A stretch of 64,000 bases of DNA from Pocillopora verrucosa (Eukaryota; Cnidaria; Anthozoa; Scleractinia; Pocilloporidae): the NCBI RefSeq assembly GCF_036669915.1, contig NC_089317.1, forward strand, positions 6,195,411 to 6,259,410. The letters are read 5' to 3'. The position numbers were made by a program, and so were the translations under genes. The notes beneath the pieces are model-generated. The model was not told where the DNA came from. It did no database searches and saw nothing but the letters and a program-made list of their open reading frames with translations. The stretch's first letter is position 1, and each line of letters begins with the position of its first letter. Shown here piece by piece: positions 48,834 through 58,689 of the stretch.

Positions 48834-50543
48834 ATGGATCTTACACACGAAGGATATCGTTATAAGCTGATTGAAGTACAAACCGAGGAACTAGAGGAAT
48901 TGAACCCTGAAGAAAAGTTCAGCGATAGCGACAGATACATTTTAGATTGTCGAAATATCAAACCAGAAGACATTTTGAGCAAATTAACAGCATTCTACCA
49001 CCAAATCAAACGTTCAAAAGTTTCCTATGTTTGGATAAACTGCAGCGAGGGAAAATTTCTCGAAATCAAGGAACGTTTAGTCAAATTATTGGCAGAAAAT
49101 AATGAATTGTCTCGCGGCTTAGGAAATCACGCAATCTTGAAGTTGACCACACAAGATCGTACAACACCTGTCATGGATGCTTTGAAAATAAGCATCGACG
49201 TTCTAAATTTTGGAAAAAGTCTTCTTGATGTTTATCATCTAATGGATGCCCATCCCGGAATTCTGAATGGAAAAGTCCACTTGCACAATTCTCTTAGGAG
49301 AAAGCGGTCAGTCGAGATTGTTCCTTCGGATTCTGCTGCTGAATTGGTAAATAGGCCATACGCCGATCAACGTCGACCTGGTAAAAAAGTGTTTAAAGCA
49401 TTAAAAAAAATGGTTGGAAAACCAGATAACAAGGGGTCTAAAAAGAAATGTTACATGTGCAATCTAAGTTCGGTATTTGATCAACTCTGCGTTGATTGCC
49501 ACTTTCTAAATGGCGAGATGAAGAAATCCTCGTGTGATTTAAAGGGGAGGTACGCTATAGTCACCGGAGGTCGAATCAAGATTGGCTTTGAGACTGCTCT
49601 CCGCTTGTTGAGAGACGATTGTTTCGTCATTGTCACCACTAGATTTCCGGCCAACGCTGTGGAACGGTTCAGCGGACAGGCAGATTTCAACGTTTGGAAG
49701 CACAGGCTAAAAATTGCACGTCTTGATCTCCAGAACATGCAATCAATCGAAGATTTCCTTGCCTATGTTCAACAGAGCATTCCTCACCTCGACATCTTAG
49801 TCAACAACGCCGCACAAACAATCTTTCGACCCTTTCCTTACTACCAGTCCCTCATCTCGGAGGAAGTAAAGAAACTACCAAACTTGGCCAAAGATGGGAA
49901 CAATGTAGTCGTGAATCAAATCCAGGCTCTTGAACAGTTACATTCCATGATTTCAACTCCAAATCGATACCAGGCCCTTCCTTGGAAAACGAACACAATT
50001 GATTTTCCACCAGAAGAGAGAGACCAACATGGTGAGCCGCTAGACACTCGACCGAGAAACAGCTGGACGTATAATTTGGATGAAGTGCCACTAGAAGAGC
50101 TTCTGCAAGTTTTAACCATCAATGCTGTAGGCCCGTTCATCCTGACAGCTAAACTAAAACCACTCTTCAAACAAAGTCTTTTTCAGCGAAAATTCGTCGT
50201 GAACGTATCTGCCATGGAGGGGCAATTCTCACGAATCAACAAAGGTCACCGTCACCCACATACCAACATGGCCAAGGCAGCCTTGAACATGATGACTCGT
50301 ACCAGTGGACTGGAGTTCCAGATGGACGGAATCTACATGACAGCTGTGGACACCGGCTGGGTCACTGACGAACGTCCGTTTCACCAAGCCCGGCTTGAAG
50401 CAGAGGTGAAAGGGTTTGTGCCTCCCCTCGATTGCCAGGATGGCGCCGCAAGGGTTTATCATCCGATTGTTCATGGGCTGAACCCCAAGAATTCGCCATA
50501 CTTTGCTGTATTTCTGAAAGACTTTAAACCCAAAGACTGGTAA
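48834..50543 (+). CDS. Intronless short-chain dehydrogenase/reductase-like protein (569 aa)
   Basis: A single open frame with no intron, starting at an ATG in good context (AAAAAATGG). Residues 1-200 form a region I do not recognise. A CxxC(9)CxxC cluster at 206-222 (CYMC, CVDC) could bind zinc. The SDR fold follows: YAIVTGGRIKIG at 240-251 (Rossmann glycine motif, with RIKIG in place of the usual GIG form), NNAA at 324-327 and the catalytic-region Ser at 459 in NVSAMEG. In the YxxxK position the sequence is TNMAK at 477-481, so the catalytic Tyr is replaced by Thr while the Lys remains. An insert of about 80 residues lies between NNAA and the next helix. It is probably a cytosolic nucleotide-binding protein with altered or lost oxidoreductase activity. 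The lack of introns among intron-rich neighbours suggests a retrocopy or horizontal origin; the TATA box suggests it is expressed. Confidence 0.85.
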   Translation: MDLTHEGYRYKLIEVQTEELEELNPEEKFSDSDRYILDCRNIKPEDILSKLTAFYHQIKRSKVSYVWINCSEGKFLEIKERLVKLLAENNELSRGLGNHAILKLTTQDRTTPVMDALKISIDVLNFGKSLLDVYHLMDAHPGILNGKVHLHNSLRRKRSVEIVPSDSAAELVNRPYADQRRPGKKVFKALKKMVGKPDNKGSKKKCYMCNLSSVFDQLCVDCHFLNGEMKKSSCDLKGRYAIVTGGRIKIGFETALRLLRDDCFVIVTTRFPANAVERFSGQADFNVWKHRLKIARLDLQNMQSIEDFLAYVQQSIPHLDILVNNAAQTIFRPFPYYQSLISEEVKKLPNLAKDGNNVVVNQIQALEQLHSMISTPNRYQALPWKTNTIDFPPEERDQHGEPLDTRPRNSWTYNLDEVPLEELLQVLTINAVGPFILTAKLKPLFKQSLFQRKFVVNVSAMEGQFSRINKGHRHPHTNMAKAALNMMTRTSGLEFQMDGIYMTAVDTGWVTDERPFHQARLEAEVKGFVPPLDCQDGAARVYHPIVHGLNPKNSPYFAVFLKDFKPKDW

Positions 50544-50563
50544 TTTCATAATTATCTTAATAA

Positions 50564-50566
50564 TAC

Positions 50567-50614
<48 letters not shown>

Positions 50615-50645
50615 TATTGTCATTGTCACCATTATTATAATCAAC
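50564..50645. repeat. (ATT)n microsatellite after the dehydrogenase-like gene
   Basis: About 16 ATT units followed by degenerate TTATT/CATT repeats to about 50720, starting only 20 bases past the stop codon. Confidence 0.9.
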
Positions 50646-50856
50646 CTTATTATCAACATTACCGTTTCATCTATTTTTCTTTTCATTATAATTGTCATTA
50701 TTATCACTATTCTTACTTTTTTATAACCATCATTTTTTTGGTCAAGCAAGTTAGACCGGCATAAAATGGCAGCAAATTCTACTGTGGACCTATTAATTAC
50801 TTGAATGCATGTACAAAGCCTGTGATAGATAATTTGGTGAGATAAAAGCTTTTTAC

Positions 50857-50889
50857 AGATAAAACGCAGATAAAACGCAGATAAAACGC
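50857..50889. repeat. Three exact copies of an 11-bp unit
   Basis: AGATAAAACGC occurs three times in tandem without mismatch. Confidence 0.85.
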
Positions 50890-51734
50890 ATTTATCAATG
50901 AGGAGATTTTCAGTAACATTGTTTGTCACCGTTGAGTGGGAAAACAAACTGAACTCCACTTCCCGACCAGGACAACTTATGGAGATCTTAAAATGATCCC
51001 GCTCATGGTAAGAAATATGTGACTATGAAATAGATCGTATAGCTGAGACTCAATCAGCCAAAAATTACTCAATTTATTATATCAATTTTGAAATCATTAA
51101 TTCTTCATCGTTGTAATCTAAATGGCACTCAACAGAGCGACTGATTTATTCACGTTTGATTTAGAGATAATAAACCAACAGCCTAAATGTATTATACACT
51201 CATGAAATTTATTGATGATAATAATTGGATTAAAATGATACAAAAGCACTTGTTGTGGATACACCATTGTTTTTTGTATTTCCTTTGATTTGTTCTAAAC
51301 CGACGATATATAACGCGAACTTTCGTCGGTTATCCTTAAGGGCTCGAGTAATTTCTTTGTCCAAAATTCTTGGTAAGACAAATAATCATATTTCTCTAAG
51401 ATATTAACTTATTCCAACTTAAATAAAGAACAAATACAGACCTTTTTAGAAATATGATCTAGAAAATATTTACAGGCGAGTGCCATTGAAAAAAGTAAAG
51501 TGTACTTATTGTATTGGCTGGCAAGAGAACATGTTCAGTCTACGTATACTGAGACAGATTAAGCGATCGGAAATAAATAATCTTTTCCTTTTGTAAGTAT
51601 AATTAAAGGAAATTTACGAAAACAGTTCTTTTTTCACATATTACACGATTTGACTCCTTCAATGTCCCTACTCAGTATTACTCTTAACTCTGACCAGGGA
51701 AAAATTGAAACTCTCTGAAGAAAAGTAATAAAGC

Positions 51735-52020
51735 CTCAAAGATCCCAGACACGAATAAATCAGCTCTACAGTAAGTTTCGGGACAAATGGGCGCCACAGG
51801 ACTACACTATCCTGGGATAGATAGCATCGTTAGCAATTCCAGAACAAGGGGTTGCTGACACGAATAACGTAATTCCGCGGCAATTCTTAGAACAGACTGT
51901 TACCACAGGGAACCCTGACCCGACTTAGTCGGTTGCACAGAAAGTCTGGGATAGATGGTTCCTGCAGGGGTCCCAGACAAGACTCAGTCAGTTGCACAGT
52001 ACGATTCGGGACAGACATTT
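51735..52020 (-). repeat. Degenerate tandem copies of the D8C terminal coding segment
   Basis: On the minus strand the last coding stretch TGTCCCGAATCGTACTGTGC ([10 protein letters not shown] then stop) recurs downstream. One copy (TATCCCAGACTTTCTGTGCA) lies about 55 bases on. A farther copy reads TGTCCCGAAACTTACTGTAG, which would encode CPETYC. Poorer copies sit between. Unit spacing is roughly 55-60 bases. The first unit overlaps the terminal exon and its stop codon. Confidence 0.6.
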
Positions 52021-54037
52021 GGTATGCCCCGCAAGTAATACACATAGAAAGTATCGCAGCTTCTCACTTTAATCCAAAGAGATTTATAGCAGCAGGAATT
52101 CCTGGTTGAGAAACAAACCTTTCTGCTAACAACACCATCTTCCACAGCAGGATGGACACCATTCATCCATCCAGGTCGAGCTGTACCACACATCGTATTA
52201 CCCGGGCATGTCGTCGGAATCCGTTTACCAGCAGGTTCTACCATACGATACCAGCCTGGAATGATTGAATCGTCGCATTTGTATGGTCGAACAGCTGCGT
52301 AAGTTACTTTCCTGCGAGCATCGTTCAATTCGTGATATTCCACACATTCTAATGTGACAAAAAAATTAAGCAGATGGGTAATTTAAAAAATGTATAAAGT
52401 AGATCGATTCTTCACAAGTTCATTAGCACCAAATTACCAAATATGTAATTTTAAATTGATGAAAACTCATTTTGTAAAAAATTAATTAACTATAACTTGC
52501 CTGTCGGTTGGCAGCTAAAACCGTCACCGGAGAATCCAGTCTTACATGTGCAGTTATACGAACCTGCAGTATTTTCACATGTCCCGTTACTATGGCAACC
52601 GTGAGATCCTTCGGTGCATTCATCGAGATCTGAGTAACAAATTAAACAAGAAAATAAAAATATAAATTTGATTTTTTCCAAATTGATTTTGCGTTTTCAA
52701 ACGAGTTTTGTTTCTAACCTTCACATTCGTTTTTTCCATCTCCCCCAAATCCTGGTTTACAAGCACAGAAGTAGGAACCATTTGTTTTTTTGCAAGTTGC
52801 GTTGCTATGACAGTCATGGCGGTTATCTTCGCATTCGTCGATATCTATAGATGATAAAAGGGCGTTACTAACTTAAATCTCTTCTGTGTAGTTGTTACCA
52901 TAGGATAAAGAGAATCCTTGGTTCCAAACTATCCACTCATTCCGAGCTCATGAATAGATTAGAAAAAGGTACCATTTACAATTAGTAGCCGGTTTGAACC
53001 CAGGGGTAACGTTTGATAAGTTTCATCACTCTGAGTGTGATAGAAAGACGCGGTTTTGCTTACCTCTCATTCCCATGTTACAGTGGGTTAACAAGGAGTT
53101 TCCAGATCTGTTAAAATCCAACCAGTAACTACCGCTGACAGCTTTCTCTCCTTCACTTGCTAGAATCTCTTCACACGAATCAGCGGGCAGCTCAGGAATG
53201 GAACCGAGAGGAACTGGTGACAAACATTTTAAGCCGACCAATGATGAGTACAAAAGGCAAATTTTAATGCTTTCAAATCGAATACTGCCAAAAGATCACT
53301 GTTCAGCATTCTTCGTGTTTCTTTGTCTGGTTTTTTTTTCTATGTTCTTATCATTTTATGCCCGTTTGAACTTTCTAGTGCTCTTGAAAAACACACTAAT
53401 TTAGCACATAGATCTCGATGAAATGCCAAAATTTCTCTTTTAACGAAAACACCGATATCTTCACCATGCGCTGTGAGTTCATAAACATTACTAATATTGG
53501 CTTCAACTGAGAGTAATACTACTCTAGCCAAGAAACATTAGGCCCCGGTTGTTCGAAGGTTAGTCAGCGCTATCCACTTGATAAAACTCTATCCAGTGGA
53601 TAACGCTATACGTTTTGCTAATACTCATCCGAAGGAGAGCGATTTATCCGTGGGGTAGTGGTATGCGCCCTTTACACCACTAGGGCTAAGGTTCTTTCGA
53701 TTTAGGTGTCTTTACCTCTATAGTAAACCTTTGTAATGTAATATCTGTCCTTGTTCTTTATGAAATCATCTGGCCTGGCGTCTTTGGTCCTATTATTCAA
53801 TTCACATATGCCTCTGAACATGACCATGTTGTAACTTTGACATCTGGTATCAGCGTTGCAGGCTTGTCTGCAGTCAGACGTGCCTGGACGAGCCTTGATC
53901 GTCTTGAAGGTGTGGGCTCTAAGCATCATTTGATAGTTGGAGTAGACATCGGCTCCACACTGCCAGCCGGATGTGTCTTGAGACATTAGAGACACCATAC
54001 ATAGCATGCAGGTAGCAAGACTCCCTCGGCGATCCAT
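51984..54037 (-). CDS. Secreted PAN / fibrinogen-like / EGF / EGF / D8C protein (363 aa, complete model)
   Basis: Five exons read right to left: 53716-54037 (signal peptide plus PAN/apple module, residues 1-107, with DCRQAC, RCQSYN and ICELNN), 53064-53213 (start of a fibrinogen-like module, [10 protein letters not shown] ... SGSYWLD, 108-157), 52719-52844 (EGF, starts DIDEC, 158-199), 52501-52629 (calcium-binding-type EGF, DLDEC, 200-242) and 51984-52348 (D8[20 protein letters not shown] ... [12 protein letters not shown], 243-363). Phases are all 1 and sum to 1092 nt. The D8C module is that of uromodulin, GP2 and OIT3, but there is no ZP module or membrane helix, so the product should be secreted. 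The intron after EGF2 begins GC (CAG/GCAAGT), a non-canonical GC-AG intron. Role is probably adhesive or microbe-binding at a mucosal surface, by analogy only. Confidence 0.87.
53538..53695. mobile_element. MITE-like element, copy 2
   Basis: Begins GGCCCCGGTTGTTCGAAGGT, then TATCCACTTGATAAAACTCT, ATCCAGTGGATAACGCTATA and CGTTTTGCTAATACTCATCC. The same words appear reverse-complemented in copy 3 at 59540-59695. It sits in the first intron of the D8C gene and has no coding capacity. Confidence 0.72.
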
Positions 54038-55320
54038 TGTTAATCTTCAGATCCTTACATAAAAATAAAAGAAAAAAATGTCTTTTCGACGATGTTTTCC
54101 ATTCTAGCCTAGCTCCCCGAGTGGTCTCTGTGTCCCATTGGTAAGCCATTAAATTCGAAATTCAAAGGAAAGTCCCATTTTTTCATGTCTCACGCAAGAC
54201 GAAATAAGCATCTTTCTCTGCGTCATTACCAATACAAGATCACCGTTTTTCTTTTCCCAAAATCAATGTAAATGTCGTCTTCTCTAGACAGCCAAAAGTA
54301 AGAAATACAACTTGATCCCCGTAATTTTATTTGGCAACTCTTAGGTGCGTTGTTCTTGGCCATAAACTTATTGTAAATAAAAGGACGAAGCATGCCTTAT
54401 GATATTTCAATTTCCTCTTCATTGCATTTATTTTTTCTTTTCATTTTTTTTTTGTTCCTTGTCTTACCCATTTATGGACCACGACTTCGTCTCTGTACAT
54501 CATGGTTACAACGCTCGTTCAAAAACTTGGACCATGTCCAGTGACCTCGATCACGTATAAATACACAGCAAGTAAGCAGCGGACACAGACAATAAATTCT
54601 TGAGAAAATCAAGTGGCCGCACCCAAGAGTGTGTAATTAAAAAAAAAGTTACCAGTAAACTTAAAAGAATAGGATTATTTGGATTTCTTATTAACTTTCC
54701 TGAAGTAAATTTTAATTCTCTCTTGATATGATACCTTTCTTCTTTGAAATGAGATCAATTTTATAAAGCGCATAAAAATTTTGCACTTCAATTAGGAAAC
54801 ATGAATCTCTCGTAAGTTTCATCTCTAGATATCTTTTGCTTTGAATGTATTTGATTTTTGAAAATGCGATGCTCTATTGCAGTCGTTTGTATATATCTTT
54901 ATATTCAGAAACGGAAGACCAGGACGACAAATATAAATCAATAATTTGTTGTCTCTTAAAAATTGTTCAAATTTTGAAATGGCACAGAAAGCTTAAACCA
55001 TGTACAGTAATTTTTTTCCCATGCTTTACTCATGAACAAGGTAAGTCTTGCATTTACCTGAATAATTCGAGCGGTGTTTGACAACGATGAATTATATTTC
55101 TTCGATCAACGGCAATAAACGTTTGAAATTAGGGCCAGGAGAAGGTTAAAACTCATTTTATGCTGGTTCGTTAAGAGATCTGAGATAATTATACCCCGAT
55201 AATACTGATTCATCCTTTATGAATTGAATAATATTGACGTTGGACTAGCATGCTTTGATGCTACTCTGGTTTAAAGATTTTGGGAATGTAACCAAGAAGT
55301 TACAATTCATAGACTCAACG

Positions 55321-55350
55321 TTTCGACACTCCTATCTAGTGCCTTCATCG
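55321..55350 (-). repeat. Hammerhead-like core, copy 1
   Basis: Minus strand reads CCGATGA, A, then a six-pair stem GGCACT/AGTGTC (one G-U) around a 7-nt loop, then GAAACGTT. This matches the CUGANGA-stem II-GAAA core of hammerhead ribozymes except for C-C at the start and one extra A before the stem. Confidence 0.4.
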
Positions 55351-55999
55351 GGGTGATCTAGTCGCTGCAACAAGTCATTTTGTATGCTTACTAATTACTA
55401 ATCTTAGACTTTTTCTTGAATCATATTCAAATGAAATATTCAACAAAACCTCTTTTAATCAATTGTGGCCATTGTTAATTTATCACGTTTTTGAATGTTA
55501 TTTCTTTCCGGCGTGGAGATGCCAATTTCAGTCTAGAGATCTTTGAAGGGTTGTGGCGACTCATTGCTTAAAATATGCTGGTGATGAATTGAACGTTCTT
55601 GCTTGTCTGATGAGGCGGTCAAGTTGTCATGTGTTACACATCATGCTTCGAGTTATTGGTTGATTTTCAACGCGTTTCATGATGCACTTTGCTAGAAAGA
55701 TAAAATGGTTTCTGAGGCGTGTTAACTCGCTAGAACAACGCCTAAGTCCTGAAATCGACGTTATTCTTTTGGGCTCCGATTCCCGACCAATAACGTTCGA
55801 GAGGTTTTGATACTCATGATGGAGTGTCACTACTAGTTAGGTATTAATGTATACTAAAACAGAGGGTAGCGTTGAAGACGCGCTCTGATTGGCTACACAA
55901 ACTCCGAATATCTTTGCCATTCACAAAAATATTGTAATACTTGCGGGAATATATGAATTGTAATTATTTTTTTGTGCTATATTACCTGACTGTACACAT

Positions 56000-56027
56000 G
56001 TTTTAGTATATATATATATGCTAAAAC
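56000..56027. repeat. Near-perfect AT palindrome
   Basis: GTTTTAG, a TATATATATATATG centre and CTAAAAC form a 28-base palindrome with one mismatch. It directly abuts the inverted-repeat element at 56027-56136. Confidence 0.75.
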
Positions 56028-56136
56028 AACTATTCACCTAAGTGTCGGAGGCTGGCGTTAGATATTAACTTCGCTTGTTCGCGCTTAATTGAAATCGACC
56101 ACTAACCACGGGCACCTCCATTTCAGTGAATAGTTG
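56027..56136. mobile_element. Short inverted-repeat (MITE-like) element
   Basis: Perfect 11-bp terminal inverted repeats: CAACTATTCAC at 56027-56037 and GTGAATAGTTG at 56126-56136, enclosing 88 bases without coding. The layout is that of a non-autonomous DNA element. Confidence 0.65.
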
Positions 56137-56255
56137 ATAATCACCTTTTGTCTCACAAGATAATCAGCATCTAATCTTCTCAAAAAGGTGAAAATCGTCT
56201 AATTACAGTGGAGGATAATTTTTTAGGTTGATGGGAAACCTGCCGTTCTCGTCAC

Positions 56256-56287
56256 CTGACGAAGACCAGCTGTATGCAGACGAAACG
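56256..56287 (+). repeat. Hammerhead-like core, copy 2
   Basis: Plus strand CTGACGA at 56256-56262 and GAAACG at 56282-56287 are in the right order, but the sequence between them pairs only as a short CTG/CAG stem at a shifted position. Confidence 0.3.
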
Positions 56288-56525
56288 TCGCGATCCACGT
56301 TGGAAGTGAGTACATCGTGAGACAAGCGAGGTAACTTAATTACTACTCAAGTCTTGACATTTTGCGATTCATACATTAATGAATGATTGAGAAAAAATTG
56401 AACTGACGTTTTTTCTAAGTATTTTCAATGATTTGAGCCTTGTCAAAGCTGGCTGTTTTTTTAAGATTATAATTTGTTTTTATCAACTGAGTTGATAGGC
56501 CACTGCAAAAGTTTACTAAAGCTTA

Positions 56526-56553
56526 CGTTTCGAGTGTTAGCTCTTCGTCAGAG
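56526..56553 (-). repeat. Hammerhead-like core, copy 3
   Basis: Minus strand reads CTGACGA, A, GAG/CTC stem with a CTAACA loop, then GAAACG, the same order and extra A as copy 1. Confidence 0.35.
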
Positions 56554-57681
56554 CGATTAAATGAATAGGCTGTTTTACAGTTGTGTACTTAGTTGCCAAG
56601 CCTTTGATTTGAAGTGAGGCTGAATGTGACCTTGTTGTTGATAGAGACGAGTACCAAATAGCATAATAACAAAGTAATTTACATTTGAAAAGCAGCAAGG
56701 TTTGTATCATAACAAGGTCACCCTAGCCTCACTCTTGTAAGAAGGCTTGGCAATTAAGCACGCGACTGTAAAATGGACTATTGTGAGTTTGGTGTGGTTA
56801 CATCCAGACAGGTGGATCTACATACACTTTTGTTGGGAACATGGTAACGTGGAAAACACACGCAAAGATAAGTAAGTTGAATGAAAAGCGTTCGTTGATA
56901 CCGCAGGGAGTAAAAGTACCGATTTAAAAGATAACTGCCTAAACAAGTCTAAACAGGTTTCGATGCGTCACTGTCATTCATTTCTACGTCACGAAGCTTA
57001 TTTCAGCTGCAGTTTGATTCAGTAAAGGAGAGCAATGAAACAACATTCACCGCATAACATTAAACATTATTGCATAGTGGGTGGAAAAAATATGGCGGAT
57101 AAGTCTTTCCAAAATGGTTTTAAACGCATGATGCCATCGTAGATGTATTCAAGGAGAATCATCGAGGGGGCGTTTTTTAACCGAGTTTTGGTTGATTTTT
57201 GCTTTTATTCGCAGTATTATATTTCCCCTTTTTTGGTTTGTGATTACTTAACAAAGGGAGACAATCCCACTCTCTAAGCCTCTTAGCTAATTCTAAACTC
57301 GCCCACCCACTCACCCATTACTTATACACTTATTTTACCGTATCGCTACGTCACCAAATCTTTCATTAGTATTCATGTAAATGCACGGCCGAGCTCAGAG
57401 ATGAAACTTAAATAAGTTGCTGTTATGATTCCTGTTCTCCGACCACGTTCAATTTTAAGACTTCAAGTTCTCGTTCTTTCTTTTCTTTTTCTTTCTTTCT
57501 TTTTTTTTTCTGTTTTTTGTTGTAGGATTGTTGAAAACTAAACAAAGTTTTTATATCGTATTAATTTTTTAGAGTTATTATTCTGCTGCTGTGTAAAATT
57601 TTTTCTCGCGCAGCATTTTCGTTACGTAACGGTCGTCTTCGTTGTTTTCCTTAAATAATTACTGTCTTGTCTGCACCTCGC

Positions 57682-58689
57682 TCAAAATTTTTTCTTACAA
57701 CACAAGATCTTGACAAACTCTACACGAAATGCTCTGTTCATAACTCCATAGATAAAAACATTTATAGCACTGCTGGTTGCTCCAAAGTACGTGCTTACAA
57801 GGTACACTTGGCGCGGTACTGTCCACAAATCTATGAATCTAATACACTCCACTACCATTACAGGACCCCAGCAAATACAGAACCCTAAGGTTACCGCGAA
57901 CAACAACTGAGCAAGTCTTATGTCCTCGACACTACTGCTGATCCTTAGTCCTCTCTCAGTTGAGACCCTAAGACGCTGACGACTTATGGCGCGAAATACT
58001 TTATGGTAGAGGATAATAACAACTGCCATAGGCACAGGTATGTTAATAATTAGCGTGCTGGTGAAGAGGGCAATAAATTCCGGCGTAAATGACGGGGTGG
58101 AGTAACAGATCACGGTACCAGGGTGAAAATTAAACGTCGAAAGGCCAAGGATGAAAGGAAGAGCGCTGCAGATGAGAGCCCATGCCCAGACGAAAAAAAC
58201 AGAGGTCATGGTCAGTTTGGAAGTATAAAGGTTTGGGTATAGATTTGAATGAACCACTCGGGTGTATCTGTTGCAAGCAGTTAGCGCCATTGTGTGTAAA
58301 GAAGCGATGCTGAAAGCGAATACGAAGTAGCCTTGCAGTTGACATGCCCAGTCACCGAAGGGCCACCTGCTGAGAATTAGTGCTCCTGCCGAAAACGGCA
58401 ACGAAAAGACTGAAGTTAGCAGATCCGTTAGCGCCAGGGAGATGATGAAGTAATTTGGAATGATCCTCAGTCTTGAGTTTTTGTAAAAGGCGAGGCAAAC
58501 CATTGAATTCCCAAAAAACGCCACGAAATCGATCAAAAGGAGAACGAATGACTCCAAAACTACCAACAAGACAGGTCTCGATTTCAACTCAAGAGCCAAG
58601 ATGTCTTGATCTGTTGCCTTTGCAACTGTAGGTTGTACAATCGAGGTGTTGATGGAAGCGTTCGAGATGGATGAGAGTTGCGCCATCAA
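57682..58689 (-). CDS. Class A G-protein-coupled receptor, melatonin-receptor-like (335 aa)
   Basis: Intronless frame with seven hydrophobic helices. Class A landmarks: GNSMVCLAF in TM1, SLALTDLL in TM2, a WPFGDWACQLQG Cys before TM3, NRY in place of DRY (ACNRYTRVVH), CWGP in TM6 and NVFIYG in place of NPxxY in TM7. NRY with a Pro-less TM7 motif is typical of melatonin-type receptors. No Lys is seen in TM7, so it is not an opsin. The N-terminus carries N-glycosylation sites (NASINTS) and no cleavable signal. The tail is short and basic with a CC pair suited to palmitoylation (ILCCKKKF). The ligand is unknown. Cnidarians have many single-exon receptors of this group. The first ATG at 58689 and the next codon, also ATG, are equally usable as starts. 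Confidence 0.85.
   Translation of the reverse strand: MMAQLSSISNASINTSIVQPTVAKATDQDILALELKSRPVLLVVLESFVLLLIDFVAFFGNSMVCLAFYKNSRLRIIPNYFIISLALTDLLTSVFSLPFSAGALILSRWPFGDWACQLQGYFVFAFSIASLHTMALTACNRYTRVVHSNLYPNLYTSKLTMTSVFFVWAWALICSALPFILGLSTFNFHPGTVICYSTPSFTPEFIALFTSTLIINIPVPMAVVIILYHKVFRAISRQRLRVSTERGLRISSSVEDIRLAQLLFAVTLGFCICWGPVMVVECIRFIDLWTVPRQVYLVSTYFGATSSAINVFIYGVMNRAFRVEFVKILCCKKKF

Larger units (their letters stand above)
50544..51983. other. Intergenic between convergent genes
   Basis: The convergent 3' flanks of the dehydrogenase-like and D8C genes. It contains the ATT and 11-bp repeats and, at 51735-51983, the degenerate copies of the D8C coding end. No gene recognised. Confidence 0.55.
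54038..57681. other. Repeat-rich intergenic region
   Basis: No gene recognised. It contains three hammerhead-like cores, an AT palindrome, a small inverted-repeat element, and a T/C-rich tract at about 57475-57520 (TTTCTTTT repeats). Confidence 0.55.

Noticed and set aside
49481..50549. Several minus-strand frames opposite the dehydrogenase-like gene
   Set aside because: They are antisense shadows of a 569-codon frame with clear SDR motifs.
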